Positions 1 to 13,555 of a DNA stretch of 64,000 nucleotides are shown here, in pieces. The stretch comes from Amia ocellicauda (lineage: Eukaryota; Chordata; Actinopteri; Amiiformes; Amiidae). Location: assembly GCF_036373705.1 (NCBI RefSeq), contig NC_089858.1:34570749-34634748 (forward strand), in the 5' to 3' direction. Position numbers and translations under genes: made by a program. Within the stretch, counting starts at the first letter, position 1. Every line of letters begins with the position of its first letter. The notes under the pieces are model-generated. The model made no database searches. It was not told where the DNA came from and was given only the letters and a program-made list of their open reading frames with translations.

Positions 1-1264
1 AACAAAAAATAAGTGAAATTGATACTGAGCCTGGTCACTTCACGCCTGTTTCGAAAGCTGGATGCTCAGCCACGAGGGAGGCGGGGGGGGGAGTAGAGGA
101 TGTGCAGAGGAGAAAGGAAAGGGAAAAAAAAAACATGTTCGTCTTGTCACTGTGCAGATCTGGTCTCTGCAAATTAACAGCACCGTTGCACGTCAAAGCT
201 AACCCCCCCACACTGCCTCGGAGCGACGGGCGAGGACCGGGAGACATTACTCTCCATCACCACGTGTCAGGTGTTCAGCGACAGAGGAGAGGCATTATGC
301 AAAACTGGGCTGCACGCAAGGGGAGTGATTCATTACAACGCAGTGCACGGAGCCCCGGCGCAGGCTGCTTATCATGCGCCACACAGCCTGTCAACGCTGC
401 CACCTCTGCCCAGCCCTGACCCTCGTGCCCAGCATCCAGGGACCCCCAGCCTTGGTCCTGCAGAGACGCCTCAATCCGCTCTGTCACGTCATTAGTGGAG
501 GTCCCTCTCTAATCCCTGGCAGCTCAGAGTGGTACTGGAACGCCACGGTTGTAGATTGGCTAGTAACTGTGTCTCATTATGAGGGAGGTGGTGACTAATT
601 ATCCATTTGCTTAATTAACACTTCACCTGTCTCAGCCACGGGTGTTCACAGCAGTCGTCTAGGAAAAATAATAATAAAAAATGTGTTTGCGGTTGTGCAC
701 CCTCAGCAGTGTCCCCTCCGCGCTCTGCTGCCACATCTACCTGCAGAATGGGCTCCAACACATCTTTTTTTTCTGTGCTCAGCAAACTGTATTTAATATT
801 CCCCACGACCCCCACTGTTCAGCGCACACTAATTTATGTGAGGAGATGGGGTTCTTCATCAAACTCGCATGACTGATGACTGGAAGCTAGTCCTCTGTTT
901 TAATTTTTTTTTTTTGGGTCCCAGGGATTTCTTATCCCCCCCCTTTTAAAAACTCTAGCGGGCAGAATCCTCCGTGTTCGTCTCGAGGAATAACTGTATC
1001 AGCGCTGTTGGTGATTAATTTCCATAAAGACGTATTGTTTCCTAATTAATCTCGCAGCCCAGTTCCCTGCTTCGTCCTGTCACTTCCTAAAAATGAAACA
1101 TTGCCTGTAATTTGTTAAATCAATTATTCCCCGAGAAGATGTTGGCTCCGTGAGAAGGGCGAGTCTGCAGACTGGGGGGGGTAGTTGGGTGTTTAAAAAA
1201 TGTAGCCAAAAAATCTAAAAATGTATGGAAGCAAGAACAATTAAACAAAAATTAAGATTACCTT

Positions 1265-1303
<39 letters not shown>

Positions 1304-3530
1304 TCTCTCTAGCTCTGTGTTTCATCTCTGTGTTCCTCTCTACCTGCCGTCATTGAACAACACTGACAACCTGGGGATGGAAAGAACTCCGGTTCTGTTG
1401 TTTTAATGTGCTTTTGAATTCAAACTAATTTGTTTAAAGTTGCTCAGAAATTGTATTTTAGTGGTTTCTTTCCGATTTTGGACACAAAACCTCACCAAGA
1501 CTTGCTCCGGCCCTGCAGTGTCCCGACATTCAACCTCAGATGGAATCATGGAATGAATCCCAACCCCAACCTTAGCTGGAATAACCTGAGCTGGGACACT
1601 GAGTTGGATTTCTTGACTAGCAAGTGAGACAAAGTTTTGTTGATGTGCAGCCCTTGATTCGGATGCGGTACCCGTTACTACAAAGAGCTCGTTCTGGGTA
1701 CAGAGCCAAAACACACTGAACTCGACTGTAATTAGGCGATCTTTTCTGTGACTTATTAAGGAACTCTGCCGGTTGCCATTGTATTAACAGCAGGCGGGAA
1801 AAACCTGAAGAGACCATGGAAGAAACCGGAGGCTCTAATTGGTCTGGTATTGTTGCGAAAATATATTGTTTGTGGACTCAGTAGTGCCTCCAAAAAGTAA
1901 TCATTATATTGCCGGTGTATCGCCTCAGATCAAGGGTCCAATGTGGAATGGCTGTTATCACCCCAGCCTCCCTGGATCCTTCGTTTCCACCTCTCCTCAT
2001 TAGAAAACAGTTCGTTGTCACCTAGTTTCTGAGCGCGGACAATTGCGCACCGCCGGTACAAGAGAGTCACGTACCTCTAACCCGACTAATTAGCAAAACT
2101 CAGCCGTGCAAAGTAAATGCCGTCCACCTTCTCAGCCAGCCCTCTCTAACGAAGCCGGGAGATGATTCCCTCTGTCCCGTGCTAGGGGTTTGGCTGGGTA
2201 TGTTTGCCGTCACCCTAAACTGTTTTAAAAACGTTCTTTTCTATTACAAACTGCCATGAAAAATTGCTGCCAAGAAACATTAAGAAACATTATTTTCCAC
2301 TGTGTTTGAATAACGCATCTTCATCCGAGTTCAACCCCAAACTCCAGTCCTAGCCCTAGCACTGATCTTAACCAGAACCCAACACTAACACTCCAACCCT
2401 GAATCCGGCGAAAAGTCTGCGGGAGAGAGGGATTACCGTATCAGTCACAACAATGCCTAGCCCCTGACCTCGGGAACAATCCATTCCTTGCTTGTGCCGG
2501 TCCATTTGCGTTGAACCCGTGTGAGTGAGAACCCTGAATCCAAGCCTGCGAAAGACTGACACGGACACAACTGGCATAACAAGCCAAGGAAAAAGACGAA
2601 TTGTAAAAAAGTTTGAGGAACCAGGAAAGCAAAAAAAAAAAAAGATCTGTTTCATTCCTGGAGGGGTTAATGACATGCATGGAGGTAAGTGCTGGCTCCA
2701 TTTAAATCTGTCACTGCGATCTTGTACTGAAGCATATTTCTCATTAAGTCTACCAGCTGGAGTAGAGGCTTTGTACAACCTCTCATTCATCACTCACAGA
2801 TATCAGGGGTCTCTCGCTCGCTCTCTCTCTGAGCGAACACACTGAAGTCATTCAAACCACCGTTCAAACATCGGGCTCGGAAGCAGGACCCGAAACCGTC
2901 GGATTTATTCACGGCTCCCCCCTCCTGATAAAGACCCGCTTTTCCTTTCTCTCTCTCTCTCTCTCTCACTCTCCCCTTCTCTGTCTGTCTCTCGTTCCCA
3001 TCATTGTGGTACCTTTTTTTAATTACACATATATTTATTTATTTCCCGTGCATTAGAGAGAGGTAACCCACCGTTTCTCTTGTGGCATAATGGCTTTGTA
3101 ATTGGTACTGAAATAGCAGGGGGAGAATGGAGCAGCTCGATCACAGCGTGAGAACCAGAGGTGGGTTTAAGGGAATGACTCGTTTCAATCATCGGAACCA
3201 GAGGGCCCATCAGATATATTGCGGCAGTCAGGGAGCCAGTCCAACGATTCTCTGTGGTTATTAGCCTTTAATCGATGTAGTTATTGCCAGCGACGCCACT
3301 CAATATGGCATGGGTGTAAATAATGCCTGATTAAAATGTTAATGTCTTCCTCATTTAAGAACTACTATTAAATCTTTTAGCTCTTGTAGCTGTAGTCTTC
3401 CCTTAAGTGTGAGCATGTCACACCCCGAGTACCTGGGGGGTATTCATAGCTGTCATGACGGTGGTGAAGGAGACACTGATAAGTGTTAAAAGACAATGAT
3501 CAAATGGACAATGAAACAATCACACATACT
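1..3530. other. Intergenic, AT-rich, no gene seen
   Basis: No open frame here resembles a known protein; the frames are short and overlap on both strands. Visible content is a (CT)n tract at about 1268-1311, a CT-rich tract near 2947-2970, and blocks rich in TAATTA/ATTAATT motifs (around 590-620, 1010-1050 and 1110-1130). In human the neighbour on this side of PPP2R2A is EBF2, whose surroundings hold conserved regulatory DNA. That makes enhancer-type elements plausible here, but this is inference from synteny and base composition only. Confidence 0.5.
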
Positions 3531-3538
3531 TTATTTGT

Positions 3539-3695
3539 CCATTCTTGCTAACACATGCATCCATTTAAACCCATCTCTTTAGGGAATACCTAAAGGACAA
3601 GGGTTGGACGCCACTGATATAGACTGGTGACTTAAAGGGGACTTACGGCATTCCATAAAGAGATGGGTTTATATGGATGCATGTGTTAGAATGGG
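3539..3695. repeat. Long imperfect hairpin (inverted repeat)
   Basis: The left arm (about 3539-3587) and right arm (about 3650-3695) are reverse complements over about 46 bases, with a 3-base indel and two mismatches. The core shared word is ACACATGCATCCAT. The spacer is about 62 bases. The shape fits a short MITE or the folded-back end of a transposon. I did not find a clear target-site duplication. Confidence 0.75.
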
Positions 3696-3904
3696 AAGCT
3701 GTGTCTCTGGTTGTTTGGAGAGGAAAAGGACAGATTACCAGAGTGGCAGCTGAAGTTATTATACTGATAGCTCATTGTCACCGTCCTGATTTGACTTGTC
3801 CGTGCACCCCTCCACTAAACCCATGAACCAGTGGCTCAGAAATTGACTTCTGACCTGTGACTGGTGGCCCATTTTGCTGTCACACACCCCAAACCCACCG
3901 AGCT

Positions 3905-4600
3905 CCTTTTCTCACATATGTTAAAGCTCTCACAATCATGTGTTATAATGAAGTAACACATGAGAAAGACCTAGGAGTTTACGTGGACTCCTCAGTTTCT
4001 CCATCCAAACAGGATGTTAGGGTATATTGTCAAAAGTGTAGAATTGAGAACAAGGGCAGTGATGTTCAGACTGTACAATGCACTAGTTAGAGCTCATCTG
4101 GATACTGTGTACAGTTCTGGGCTCCACACTTCAAGAAAGATATCGCTGCTCTAGAGGCAGTTCAGAGGAGAGCAACCAGACTTATTCCAGGTCTGAAGGG
4201 AAAGTCCTACTGAGAGACTGAGGAACTGAACCTTTTCACCCTGGAACAGAGGAGACTACGGGGGGACTTGATCCAAGTCTTCAAAATCATGAAGGGCATC
4301 GACCACATCAAACCAGAGGAGCTTTTCCAGATCAGCAGGGACACACGCACCCGGGGACACAAATGGAAATTGGGCTTCAAGGCATTAAAGACAGAAAACA
4401 GGAGACACTTCTTTACACAGAGTCGTCACAATCTGAACAAACTCCCCAGCGATGTGGCTGAAGCTGAAAATGTGGGAACATTTAAAAATAGACTGGATAG
4501 GATCCTTGGATCACTTAGTTATTAATGGAAACCAAACGAGCATGATGGGTCGAATGGCCTCCTCTCGTTTGTAAACTTTCTTATGTTCTTATGTTCTTAA
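3905..4600 (+). mobile_element. 5'-truncated CR1-like LINE, 3' end
   Basis: Broken + strand frames translate to the C-terminal end of a CR1/L2-type reverse transcriptase. One block reads HEKDLGVYVDSSVSPSK (about 3957-4010). A later block at 4268-4525 reads LRRGDLIQVFKIMKGID-type sequence through RLDRILGSL and ends in a stop. Stops and frame changes separate the blocks, so the copy is dead. It ends in short tandem TTCTTATG-type repeats (about 4578-4600), as CR1-clade LINEs do in place of a poly(A) tail. The 5' part is missing, which is usual for this class. Assignment to CR1 rather than L2 rests on the 3' repeat. Confidence 0.8.
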
Positions 4601-4926
4601 TCCCCAAGTAGTTTTAAATCACCACCCACCTTTTTTGCTTTTTACCATTCGATATGTTCCCAGGAAGATTCACTGCTTTTGTTTGGCATAATTTGAAATG
4701 ATTCTCTGTCTGCTGCACGTCTTTCTGATCTAAAGCACTTTGGGATACATTGGTTAGAAAAGGGGTTATATTGAGCGGCTGTGCCTCTTGTTGTCTATAA
4801 TTCCTGTAAACGGAGTGGCGTATTTATTATTATAAGAAACTCATGCGTTCGCAACATCGATAACACAAACGCTTCTATTCCACAAGGGTGCTTCAGTTCT
4901 TCAGCAAAAACGATGATGGACTGGGT

Positions 4927-4968
<42 letters not shown>

Positions 4969-5051
4969 AGGGAGGCAGGGAAAGAAAGGGAGAATTTCGC
5001 CAAACAAAATGAATCATATAGCGAGGGAGAATTCTGTCATTTAACTAAAGA

Positions 5052-5089
<38 letters not shown>

Positions 5090-5313
5090 AGAGAGAGAGA
5101 GAAGGGAGAAGGAGAGAGGGGGCGGAGAAATACAGGAGGGAGACGTGGAATTGAATAAATCCCTGGCCTCCCCATTGTCTCCCTGATGTCTTGCATTGGT
5201 CATCGTCGGAGTGGATATTCAAACTCACAGACCTGCGCTGTGTGTGTGTCCGTGTGTGCGTGTGTGTGTGTGTGTGTGTACATATGTGTGTGCGTGCGTA
5301 TGTGTGTGTGAGT

Positions 5314-5350
<37 letters not shown>

Positions 5351-8300
5351 CGTGTGCGTGTGCGTGCGTGTGTATGTGTCTGTAGCTCTGCACAGCTCCG
5401 CAGCTCTGTGCTGGACACATCTACAGACAGAGCCGTGGGGATTCTTTTAATTAGCCCAGTTCTGTCCTGCAGTCGTCTGCAGAGCCAGTGCAATGTGACA
5501 GAGTAAAGGTGTGTGTGTGTGCATGTGTGTGTGTGTGGTGTGGGGGGGGTGTGCCATCCTAGAGAATAGCAGTAGTACAGGTACATTGTTAGGCAATGGC
5601 CTCCACCCCGGACCCACAGAGCCCCATTCCAGTCAGTGGTACAGGCCACCCCGTAAACTGGGCACACAAGCCAGTTACTGATCAATTAAAAAGTGCTATG
5701 ACGTCACCACGGTGTTGGGGGAGTTCTGTTCCCCCCCGAGTCTTGTTCCTAGAGGAACAGAGGCAGTCGAACCCCAGCTGCTGAAGTCACGCTGTTCAAT
5801 TACACTGTCTCCGCAGTCAGCTGTGCCCGACGGAGAGATGACCACCTTCTGCACGACTCCATTCTCATCTCTGTAATCTCTCTCCGTTTTAACTTGTTAT
5901 TATAATGGAAAGTAATATGGATACAATATAAATATTATTTTACAAAAGCTTTTCCGTTTCCAAACCGCCCCCCCCGCAGTGTAGTGCTGTAATTAGTTAA
6001 ATATGTAAACGGCAACAGCTGAGAAATTCTGTAATTGTCTGCAAGTGGATTTAATCAAACTTACCTTTCCCAGTGTACAGGCTTTCTTTCCCTCAATCTG
6101 CTTTTTTGGTTTCAGTTTTGATTACTCTACACTCCTTTGAATTACATGTAAATTGGCTTTCATTCTTAATTAACCTCAACACCCTCAGTTTCTGTTTTAA
6201 CCGACAGACGCATTCGGTTATTTCTCCTGCCAGGAAACTCTATGTAGGCTTTTGATCCAGTTTCGATGATGAAACGCACAGAGAGAAGGGTCTCAGTCCT
6301 CTCCAATTCAACACCATTACTTCTCCAACCAAATACACGTCGGCCCTTATTTATATAGCAATGTATCTGCCATTTCAAATTAGTGTTTTGTATTAAATGA
6401 AGACTCACTGGTCTCAATATGTTTGGAAGAAACACAAAACCAATTAGCACTTGATCCTGATGACTGACTACAACACGGCAGTTTAGCTTTTAAACAAAAT
6501 TCTTTCCTTCGCTAAATTCTTTGCAAGTGTCTTCTGAAGTTACCATGTGTATTTTTAGATACTGCAACAGATGGAGATGAGAAAAAACTTTGAGCGACTC
6601 AGGCTGTATATCAGCTCTCTGCTGCGCTATAAACAACATATAGATATGTATATATAATTTATTGTATATGAACATTCAGAAAAACTCAGTTAAACTGGCC
6701 AGACAGTGGCAGTCTGTGTAGAGAGAAGAGTTACACAGTGTGGGCCATGTGGGGGGCCACAAACTGCTGAGTGGGAGCCACACACTAATGGAGAGATGAG
6801 ATAATGAAGAGTATGACACAAACACATCTCCAGCCCTGACCCCAGGTGCGTGTGTTGTAGGAAAGAGCCCCAGTCAGAAATATTCCCAGCCCTTTTCATC
6901 TCTCACCCCAGGATGCCCCTCTGAAAATCCGGGGCAATTAACTGGCTCCCGAGGGTCAGACCGAGCGCTCTTTGGAAGCTGCTCTGCGGTGGCAGCCGGG
7001 CAGTCGAGCACTGTTTCTCTGTGAGGCCGGAAAAGTCTGAATATTCATCGCTTCTGCCGACGGACTGTCCTTCTGCCACCGCCGCCCTCCCAGGCTCTCG
7101 TGGCATCTTCCTTTCATCCGTCACAAGGGAGAAAGATCATGTTAATCTTGGCTAATTAAGCCAGTGATTAGTTAAATTATGTAATTGGGAGCTGGTGTGG
7201 AATTAATTATGTAGACCTTTCTGTTCCCTCCTTCCAGATCTGCTTGTTCTTTCTTTCTTTATGAAACAAATATCCAGTCTTGAATTATTTAAAAAGAGAG
7301 GGAAAGAGAGGTTTTGGGTTTTTTTTCCCAGTGGCTTGGCGTACAGTGCAATTCCAGGGGGATTTCCAGGATGGGAGGCATGTTTTTATGGCGATCTTGA
7401 ACCATCAAATATTAATGGTGGCGAGGAGAGGGAAAGGATGGTGAGGGAGTTGAGGGCCTGCTGAGGCACCGAGGCCCAACTGACTCCCAGCGCGGGAGAG
7501 CAGAGATGCCGAGGGCGGTGGGAGCCACTGGGATCATGTTGATATAAGCGCAGATCAGGGAGACGTTCTGACTCGCAAACAGACCCAGAATTCGGGAGAT
7601 TTATGCGCTTTTCTCTTACCTCGGTTGGAGCTCTCCTCCTCAGTCAGTTCATACTGGGAATCAGACTTTGTTCTCCATCTGTAGAGCTCACAGGCGCAGG
7701 GTGTGCCACTGGGGGGCGCCAGTGCACAAAAACAAGGGAACTTTAATCCCAGCCACCCTTGTTTGGGCATCTCCAACACTCAGCACAGGGTCGATGTTAA
7801 TTTCCAACCGTGTGCAGCATTTTCACATCAAAGACGAGTGTTTTTGTCTTTGAAGCAAATAGTGAAATAAGGGGTTCACCTGTCCTCCTCTTAAAAGCTC
7901 AGCAACACAGAAGACAGGTAAGACTGAGGGTTAACATGACTGAGAACAGCAGAACCTGGTCAGGCCTGATCTGACTTCCCTAGAACACCTCTGGGAGAAA
8001 CTGGAGTTGCAGCTGCCATATAGGCTGAGATCGGGCCTGTATTAGAGCCGATTACATACAGTATATACAGTCCTCTGCCGTCTCTCTCCTGTCCCAATAC
8101 TTTTTTTCTCATTGTTGTATTGTTTGTCATATTGATTTGAGCCTTATCTCGAGTCGGGAAGGATCAGAGCTAATCTAAGCCGGGCACAGGGCGACATGAG
8201 CTGAGTGAGCTGAGATGCTTCTGGAAGGATAACAATCTGAGGCTTAATTTTTCGCCATAAATTCCTGTAACATTATTAAGAGGGAATCAGAGCACAATCC

Positions 8301-8895
8301 ATCACCGCAAATTACCGGGCCGTGATTCCGCGTCGCACATCTGATTTCCCTGAGTGCAGCTGCAGTCGGCGCTTAATGAACACTTTCCCCGCGCCGAGGA
8401 CGACTTGGGTCATGTGGGATCCCTCCGGGGAGTCAAACGTGAAATGTTAACATTGTAATTATTAGTTAATTTATTTATTAATTAATCAATCGACCAATCA
8501 ATGGATTAATCTGTTTACAAGAGTGATGATTAAAGTCTGGTCCAAGTCTTGTGTCAAGGTCATGTCTGCACTGCTGTGTAGGGGTTTTGGGTGATGGCTG
8601 GCGACTCTGGTTTGGGGCCACAGGGGCCCTGACAGTTTTCCAAGCTCTCAGTTGCTTAATTGGAACCTCAGTTGTACCAATAATTTCCTTCATGTGACTT
8701 CTTCAATTGTTTAGCTCACAAAAAGTTTGAGAAAGCCAAAGCGCAGAATACCCACATTATCACTTCAGTGAATGGTCCATTCGGTAACTGTTGATAAAGG
8801 ACATTAATATATCCCTTTTTTTCTCCTTCTCCAGATTCCTGCACTTGAATGATTGGCTCCAGTCTCGTCCAGTTACCATCAGAGCCCCGGACATC
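4601..8895. other. Intergenic with microsatellites, no gene seen
   Basis: (GA)n tracts lie at about 4931-4966 and 5053-5102 and a (GT)n region at about 5238-5372, with a smaller (GT)n at 5511-5540. These produce the long low-complexity reading frames on both strands. A perfect TGACGTCA lies at 5699-5706. AT-rich stretches with repeated TTAATTA words occur near 7140-7210 and 8455-8520 and could be conserved noncoding DNA. No supported exon was found. Confidence 0.5.
5699..5706. promoter_or_regulatory. Perfect CRE palindrome, distal
   Basis: TGACGTCA, the full cAMP-response element bound by CREB/ATF factors, about 9 kb upstream of PPP2R2A. Functional relevance is unknown. Confidence 0.4.
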
Positions 8896-8900
8896 CGACC

Positions 8901-8926
8901 CTATCTATCTATCTATCTATCTATCG

Positions 8927-8997
<71 letters not shown>

Positions 8998-9065
8998 TGC
9001 TTGTCTGTCTGTCTATCTATCTATCTATCTATCTGTGTGTGTGTCTGTCTCTCTGTCTGTATGTC
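8901..9065. repeat. Compound microsatellite (ATCT)n-(AT)n-(CTGT/CTAT)n
   Basis: A short ATCT tract (8901-8925) runs into a perfect (AT)n stretch of about 64 bases (about 8930-8994), then CTGT and CTAT repeats with GT. The three overlapping frames that read as isoleucine/tyrosine repeats are artefacts of this tract. Confidence 0.9.
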
Positions 9066-10314
9066 TACTTGTTTGTCAATGTGTCGGTCTTACAGTCTGT
9101 CTATCTTCCTGTGCACCTGCCTGTCTCAATTTATTTTATCTTATTTTATTTTGGTATCTGTCAGCGAACAATGCAGTACATATCTTCCCATCTCACCTCC
9201 ATTCTTATCAAGGCTGATTAAATTGTGCATGCTGAACGATTTAAATCTTTCATCAAGCAAAATGTAGATTTAAAAGCGTATGGCGTGCAGGGCGCACTCT
9301 GGTCTGCGCACCCTGTCCCCGCAGTCCGTCCGGAGCAGAGTCAGCGGCCGCTCGCCTGTCTGTGGGGGTCTGGCGCCATCAGCTGTTGGCGTGCGGAACT
9401 ACTGTTGCAAAGGGGCTTGCTTTTCAGTGTAATGTGCTACGTCAATGTTTCGGTTTTGTTTGTTTGCTCTGGGTTTTTTAAAAATCTCTTTCTCCACCGC
9501 CAGAGTGTCTTCTGGTTTCAATTCCACATCTGAGCTCTTAATCACAAAATGGAGCTAATTAATAATCTAACTGCAGCACTGGCACTGCTTTTCACATGTC
9601 TAATGGTGGCAGGCAGAGATCTAAGGGGACCTGTTTAACCCGGCTGGATTGAGGCCCTTGAGGAACCGAAGCATTTAATATTTAATATTCCAATCTCAAT
9701 TAAAGGCTCAATAGTTTAATTGCACTGTCGGTGGGGCCAAATGCCAAGGGGATTTATGTCTGGGAGACACTGGGATCAGATTCACCTGATGGACCAGGGA
9801 GTCCTGGCGAAGTTTGCTATGCATTATGAAGTTACACTGCGCTACACTACACTAAACCCCTGGTTTGGGTGTGGGTGTCTGACAGTCTCAACTGGAAGAA
9901 GGAAATCCATACAGCAGTTCTGGAGCAGGGTAAAGAATTGTCTCCAGAGTATCAGATACAGGACAGACAGACAGATAGAGTAGATAGACAAACACAGAAC
10001 AGCACAGACACAACCCTACTCAGCACAGTGCAGACACAGCCCAACACAGCACAACACAGTACAGCGCAGACACTGCACAGCATTGTATGGTACAGCTCAG
10101 TCAGAGTACTGCACAGCACAGCACTGTCTGGCACAGCACAGCAGGCAGCCAGGGTATCAGTAGATGGAAGCTAATGTCACAAAAATACACAACAGTGCAC
10201 ACGGGTAGCCAGTATGTACAACAATAAGCCTGATCAGTTCTCCAACTACATTCTCCGCTCTACTGACTCACAGATTGAATAGTTTCCAGAGGCAGGGGAG
10301 TGGAGATAGTCTCT

Positions 10315-10361
<47 letters not shown>

Positions 10362-10433
10362 CTCATATTGGGAGTGGCAGTGATACCAGTCCAGGCTCTG
10401 GGGGGTCTTTCTCTCTCTTTGCTTTGCTTATTA
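9066..10433. other. Intergenic, no gene seen
   Basis: From 9975 to 10145 there is a degenerate array of CAGCACA/CAGTACAG words. A (GA)n tract sits at about 10314-10360. Nothing coding is supported. Confidence 0.5.
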
Positions 10434-11788
10434 CAGTTTTTCTCGATTACTAAATCAATGTTACTAAACCATCATCAGAATCATTATTTTTTTTCATAAC
10501 TATAAGTACTTTACAGTTCTTTTCACACAGAATGCAATTCATAAACGTGTGTGCAAATCACAAAATACAAGTTTCAACAGTTGATGGGTCTTGCAAATCA
10601 AAATCAAAGCATTTGTTTGCAGCAAAAAGCAATCGATTGCACTTGCATTCATGTTCACCGCACATGTGCCACACACAGCTCAGGGAGGGGGGAGGAGAAA
10701 GACCAAGATCAACACCCCTGGGCCCCACTAGGAAGGGCTGTCTGTGGACTTGGCATTGGGATCACTGTCAGCAAGAAGGACATTGCACTAGGGGTGCTTC
10801 TCTCTACAGGAATGGTGTTGTTTCCAATATCCTCCCACTGGTCCCTACAGTACAGCACACCTGCTTGTGCTTTTCAATACGATGATCAATAGTCTTGTTC
10901 CCCTACAGGACAGGAGACTGGGGGACAGAGGGGACAGACTGGGTGGTAATGTGGGACAATGTCAGCTTCCCCCTCTCTGCTGGTGTTGAGAGTGGTCTGT
11001 TTGGTGAGGAAAAACATTTGATATGATATCGATGAGGACGTGTGGCCAGCAGTGGCGTTTCCAGAAGGTTTTCAACGGGGTGGGGACACAGGGACATTGT
11101 AGGGGGACATCCTTATGTCATCAAAGCGGGGGGGGGGCAGGGTTCTGACGGTGTGTCGTTCACGATAGCGGGGGTGCTGACGCCACACTTCCGCTTTGGT
11201 CGTGATTTGTAGGGGGAGCCCCCCTTCTAGACACGCCCCTGGTGGCCTGACCTGGACCTGAGGCTGGAGACAGAGTACAGTGACTGTTTCATCGTCCAAG
11301 GTTATTTCTCTTCACTTTGTCCCATGGTGCACCTGTGTGTCTGTGAGTGTTGTGATGTACTGTGAGCAGGTACCCTACACCATGGGAAGAAGAATGGACA
11401 ACGTTTTTGTTGTCAAGACAGTTCTCATTTGTCTGCTCTTGAGTGTAAATCTGTCAAGTGTGGGAGTGTTTTTGTCCACTGAAAGAAAATATATTTAGCT
11501 CTTACTCAATTTTAAAAGCAAAACGGATGACAAAGTGATAAACCATGTGGTTTGTTTTTAGTTTGTATTTAGTTTTTATTGTAACGTTATAAAATGTCTG
11601 ACGATGTGAGCTTTTCATGAGATGAAAAATACTGTTTACAACAATATTGTATGTACTTATTTAATATTGTGACATACATTTGATATTTTTAGAACAATCT
11701 ACAAAGGAAATGTGTTATGAGTTTAGTGTTGTGTTAACACAATAGCACAATGTTTCAGGAAATGTATGTAAGTGATTGGGAAAAACTG
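10434..11788. mobile_element. Possible old DNA transposon with CAGTTTTTC ends
   Basis: The left end at 10434 begins CAGTTTTTCTCGATTACT. The reverse complement of the sequence ending at 11788 begins CAGTTTTTCCCAATCACT, giving 14 of 18 matches in inverted orientation. The left side is preceded by TA, as expected for Tc1/mariner-type insertion; the right side is followed by CA, which would need one mutation. No transposase motif was recognised inside. The pairing could be chance, so this is a weak call. Confidence 0.35.
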
Positions 11789-12026
11789 CAGCTCAAGGGT
11801 GGCAGTGATTAGGGAAATTAATAGTTTCACTATAGGCTGCAACAATGAGGAGAAATGAAAAAGAAACACAGATGTTTCTAAGCAAGCCAAGTCTTAATAT
11901 TGTGATGCTGTGTGAAATACCTAGTCAATGGAGAATTCAGCTCATAGAGAAATCAGTCAAACACAGGTGGATCTGTTGTTAGGAGGAATGCAATTAAGGA
12001 CAGGTGTACACAACAAAATATACAAC

Positions 12027-12096
<70 letters not shown>

Positions 12097-13428
12097 AATG
12101 TGTCTGTGTGTGTGTGTCTATTTTAAGCAGCCCTTGATGGTGTCTGAAGACATTTGTTTAATTAAAACTGAATTTGTTGTTAAAATTGCTTTCTGCACTG
12201 AAGCAGTTGGAGAGATTTCAAGTTACCCCAGCAAACTGTATGAGTTTCTCAAATTTTTTGTGTCTGTTGGTTTGTTTGTTTGTTTGTTTTTTGTTGTTGT
12301 GGTGAGGAGCTGGAAGGCAATCACAACATTTGAAGCTCTTGCTTCAGAAATAAAAAGCGTGGGACAACAGTACTAATGCCCATATGTACAACACGTGCTG
12401 CAGCCTGTACACAATCCATAGGAACAGCCAGAGGGATTGCAACAGTTTTGCATGCCTTAATCACTATAATAATTAGAGTTTGATGAGGCAGATCAAAGAC
12501 ACTCGCTGCAATGATAAGATGGAGTCAAGAATACAGAAGCTATGAGGAACCTAGCAGGACTGATCGTGTTCAGATTCAGGTGCATTTGAGCAGTGAGAAT
12601 TACAGGTGCTATACTTCTGTGCAGCACAAGAGGGCGAGATACCCCACAAACCAGACAACATAAAACCAGCCTAAATATAGTCGATAAGACAACTGTGTCC
12701 GTTTCAGGTAACCCAGTAAAAATACAGTCCAGTACAAACTAATGTGGACATTCAATGGGACCACATTGTACCATGTTTCTATTGTGGTAATCTACAATGT
12801 CTACCTGTACATACACCACACTATACTTTATCATATTTTGCTTTACCATGTTTAGCACATATCACCATGGTACACCGCAGTGAAGTGTAGTGTGATGCAG
12901 TGTGGTATGTAGTGGGGTAAAATGAAGTGTTGTGTACTGTGATAAATTTGGCTCATATGGTCTGTGTGTGTGTTTGTGTGTATACTATAGTTTATCATAT
13001 TTTTACCATGCTACACCAAACAACATTTTAACACTTTTAACTATAATTTTATCATGGTAAAATATACTTCATCACCACTACAATGTGGTGACACCTTATG
13101 ACACATTTGATACCGCCTTCTACCACACTGTGTCTTCTCCCTATTGGGCTCATATTTGCATATAATAGAGGGGTTATGTTTTGGGGATATTTCCATTGTA
13201 TGATCAATATAATAATAATGCTTACATATACTTATAGAAACATATACTAGCATGAACATGAACATATATTAGTCCACAGCTACTAACCTACTTACTTTTA
13301 CATATTATTGCTGATGCACACTACTTCTAACTTAAATTATACAGTAAACTACTACGTTGATTGCAGACTATCACTATCACATATTAACGTGCATACTACC
13401 ATCAAAAATAATAAATATCCAGTAATAT
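11789..13428. other. Intergenic with (GT)n and degenerate palindromic AT-rich repeats
   Basis: A (GT)n tract covers about 12031-12091. Between 12820 and 13100 similar words (TTTATCATATTTT followed by TACCATG) occur twice about 160 bases apart. CCATGGTA-type palindromic words suggest an old degraded repeat. No gene is seen. Confidence 0.45.
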
Positions 13429-13552
13429 ATAGGGGCTGACTGGGACCAAAAGCGGCCCTGGACTTTTACCCACACTATGGAGAGCGGGGGGTAGAATGTG
13501 CCTAATGAAGTGTGGTCAGTACAGTGTGTACAGTTGGCCAGTCCACCCCTGG
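13429..13552. mobile_element. Probable short hAT-like MITE
   Basis: The left end reads AGGGGCTGACTGGGACC and the reverse complement of the right end reads CAGGGGTGGACTGGCC, so the termini form a 15-17 base inverted repeat about 120 bases apart. Outside them lie GTAATATA and GTAACAAT, which could be a decayed 8-bp target duplication (4 of 8 aligned bases match). No coding capacity. Confidence 0.5.
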
Positions 13553-13555
13553 TAA

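Noticed and set aside
5037..5685. Overlapping frames with Cys-Val or Thr-His repeats
   Set aside because: They arise from (GA)n and (GT)n microsatellites.
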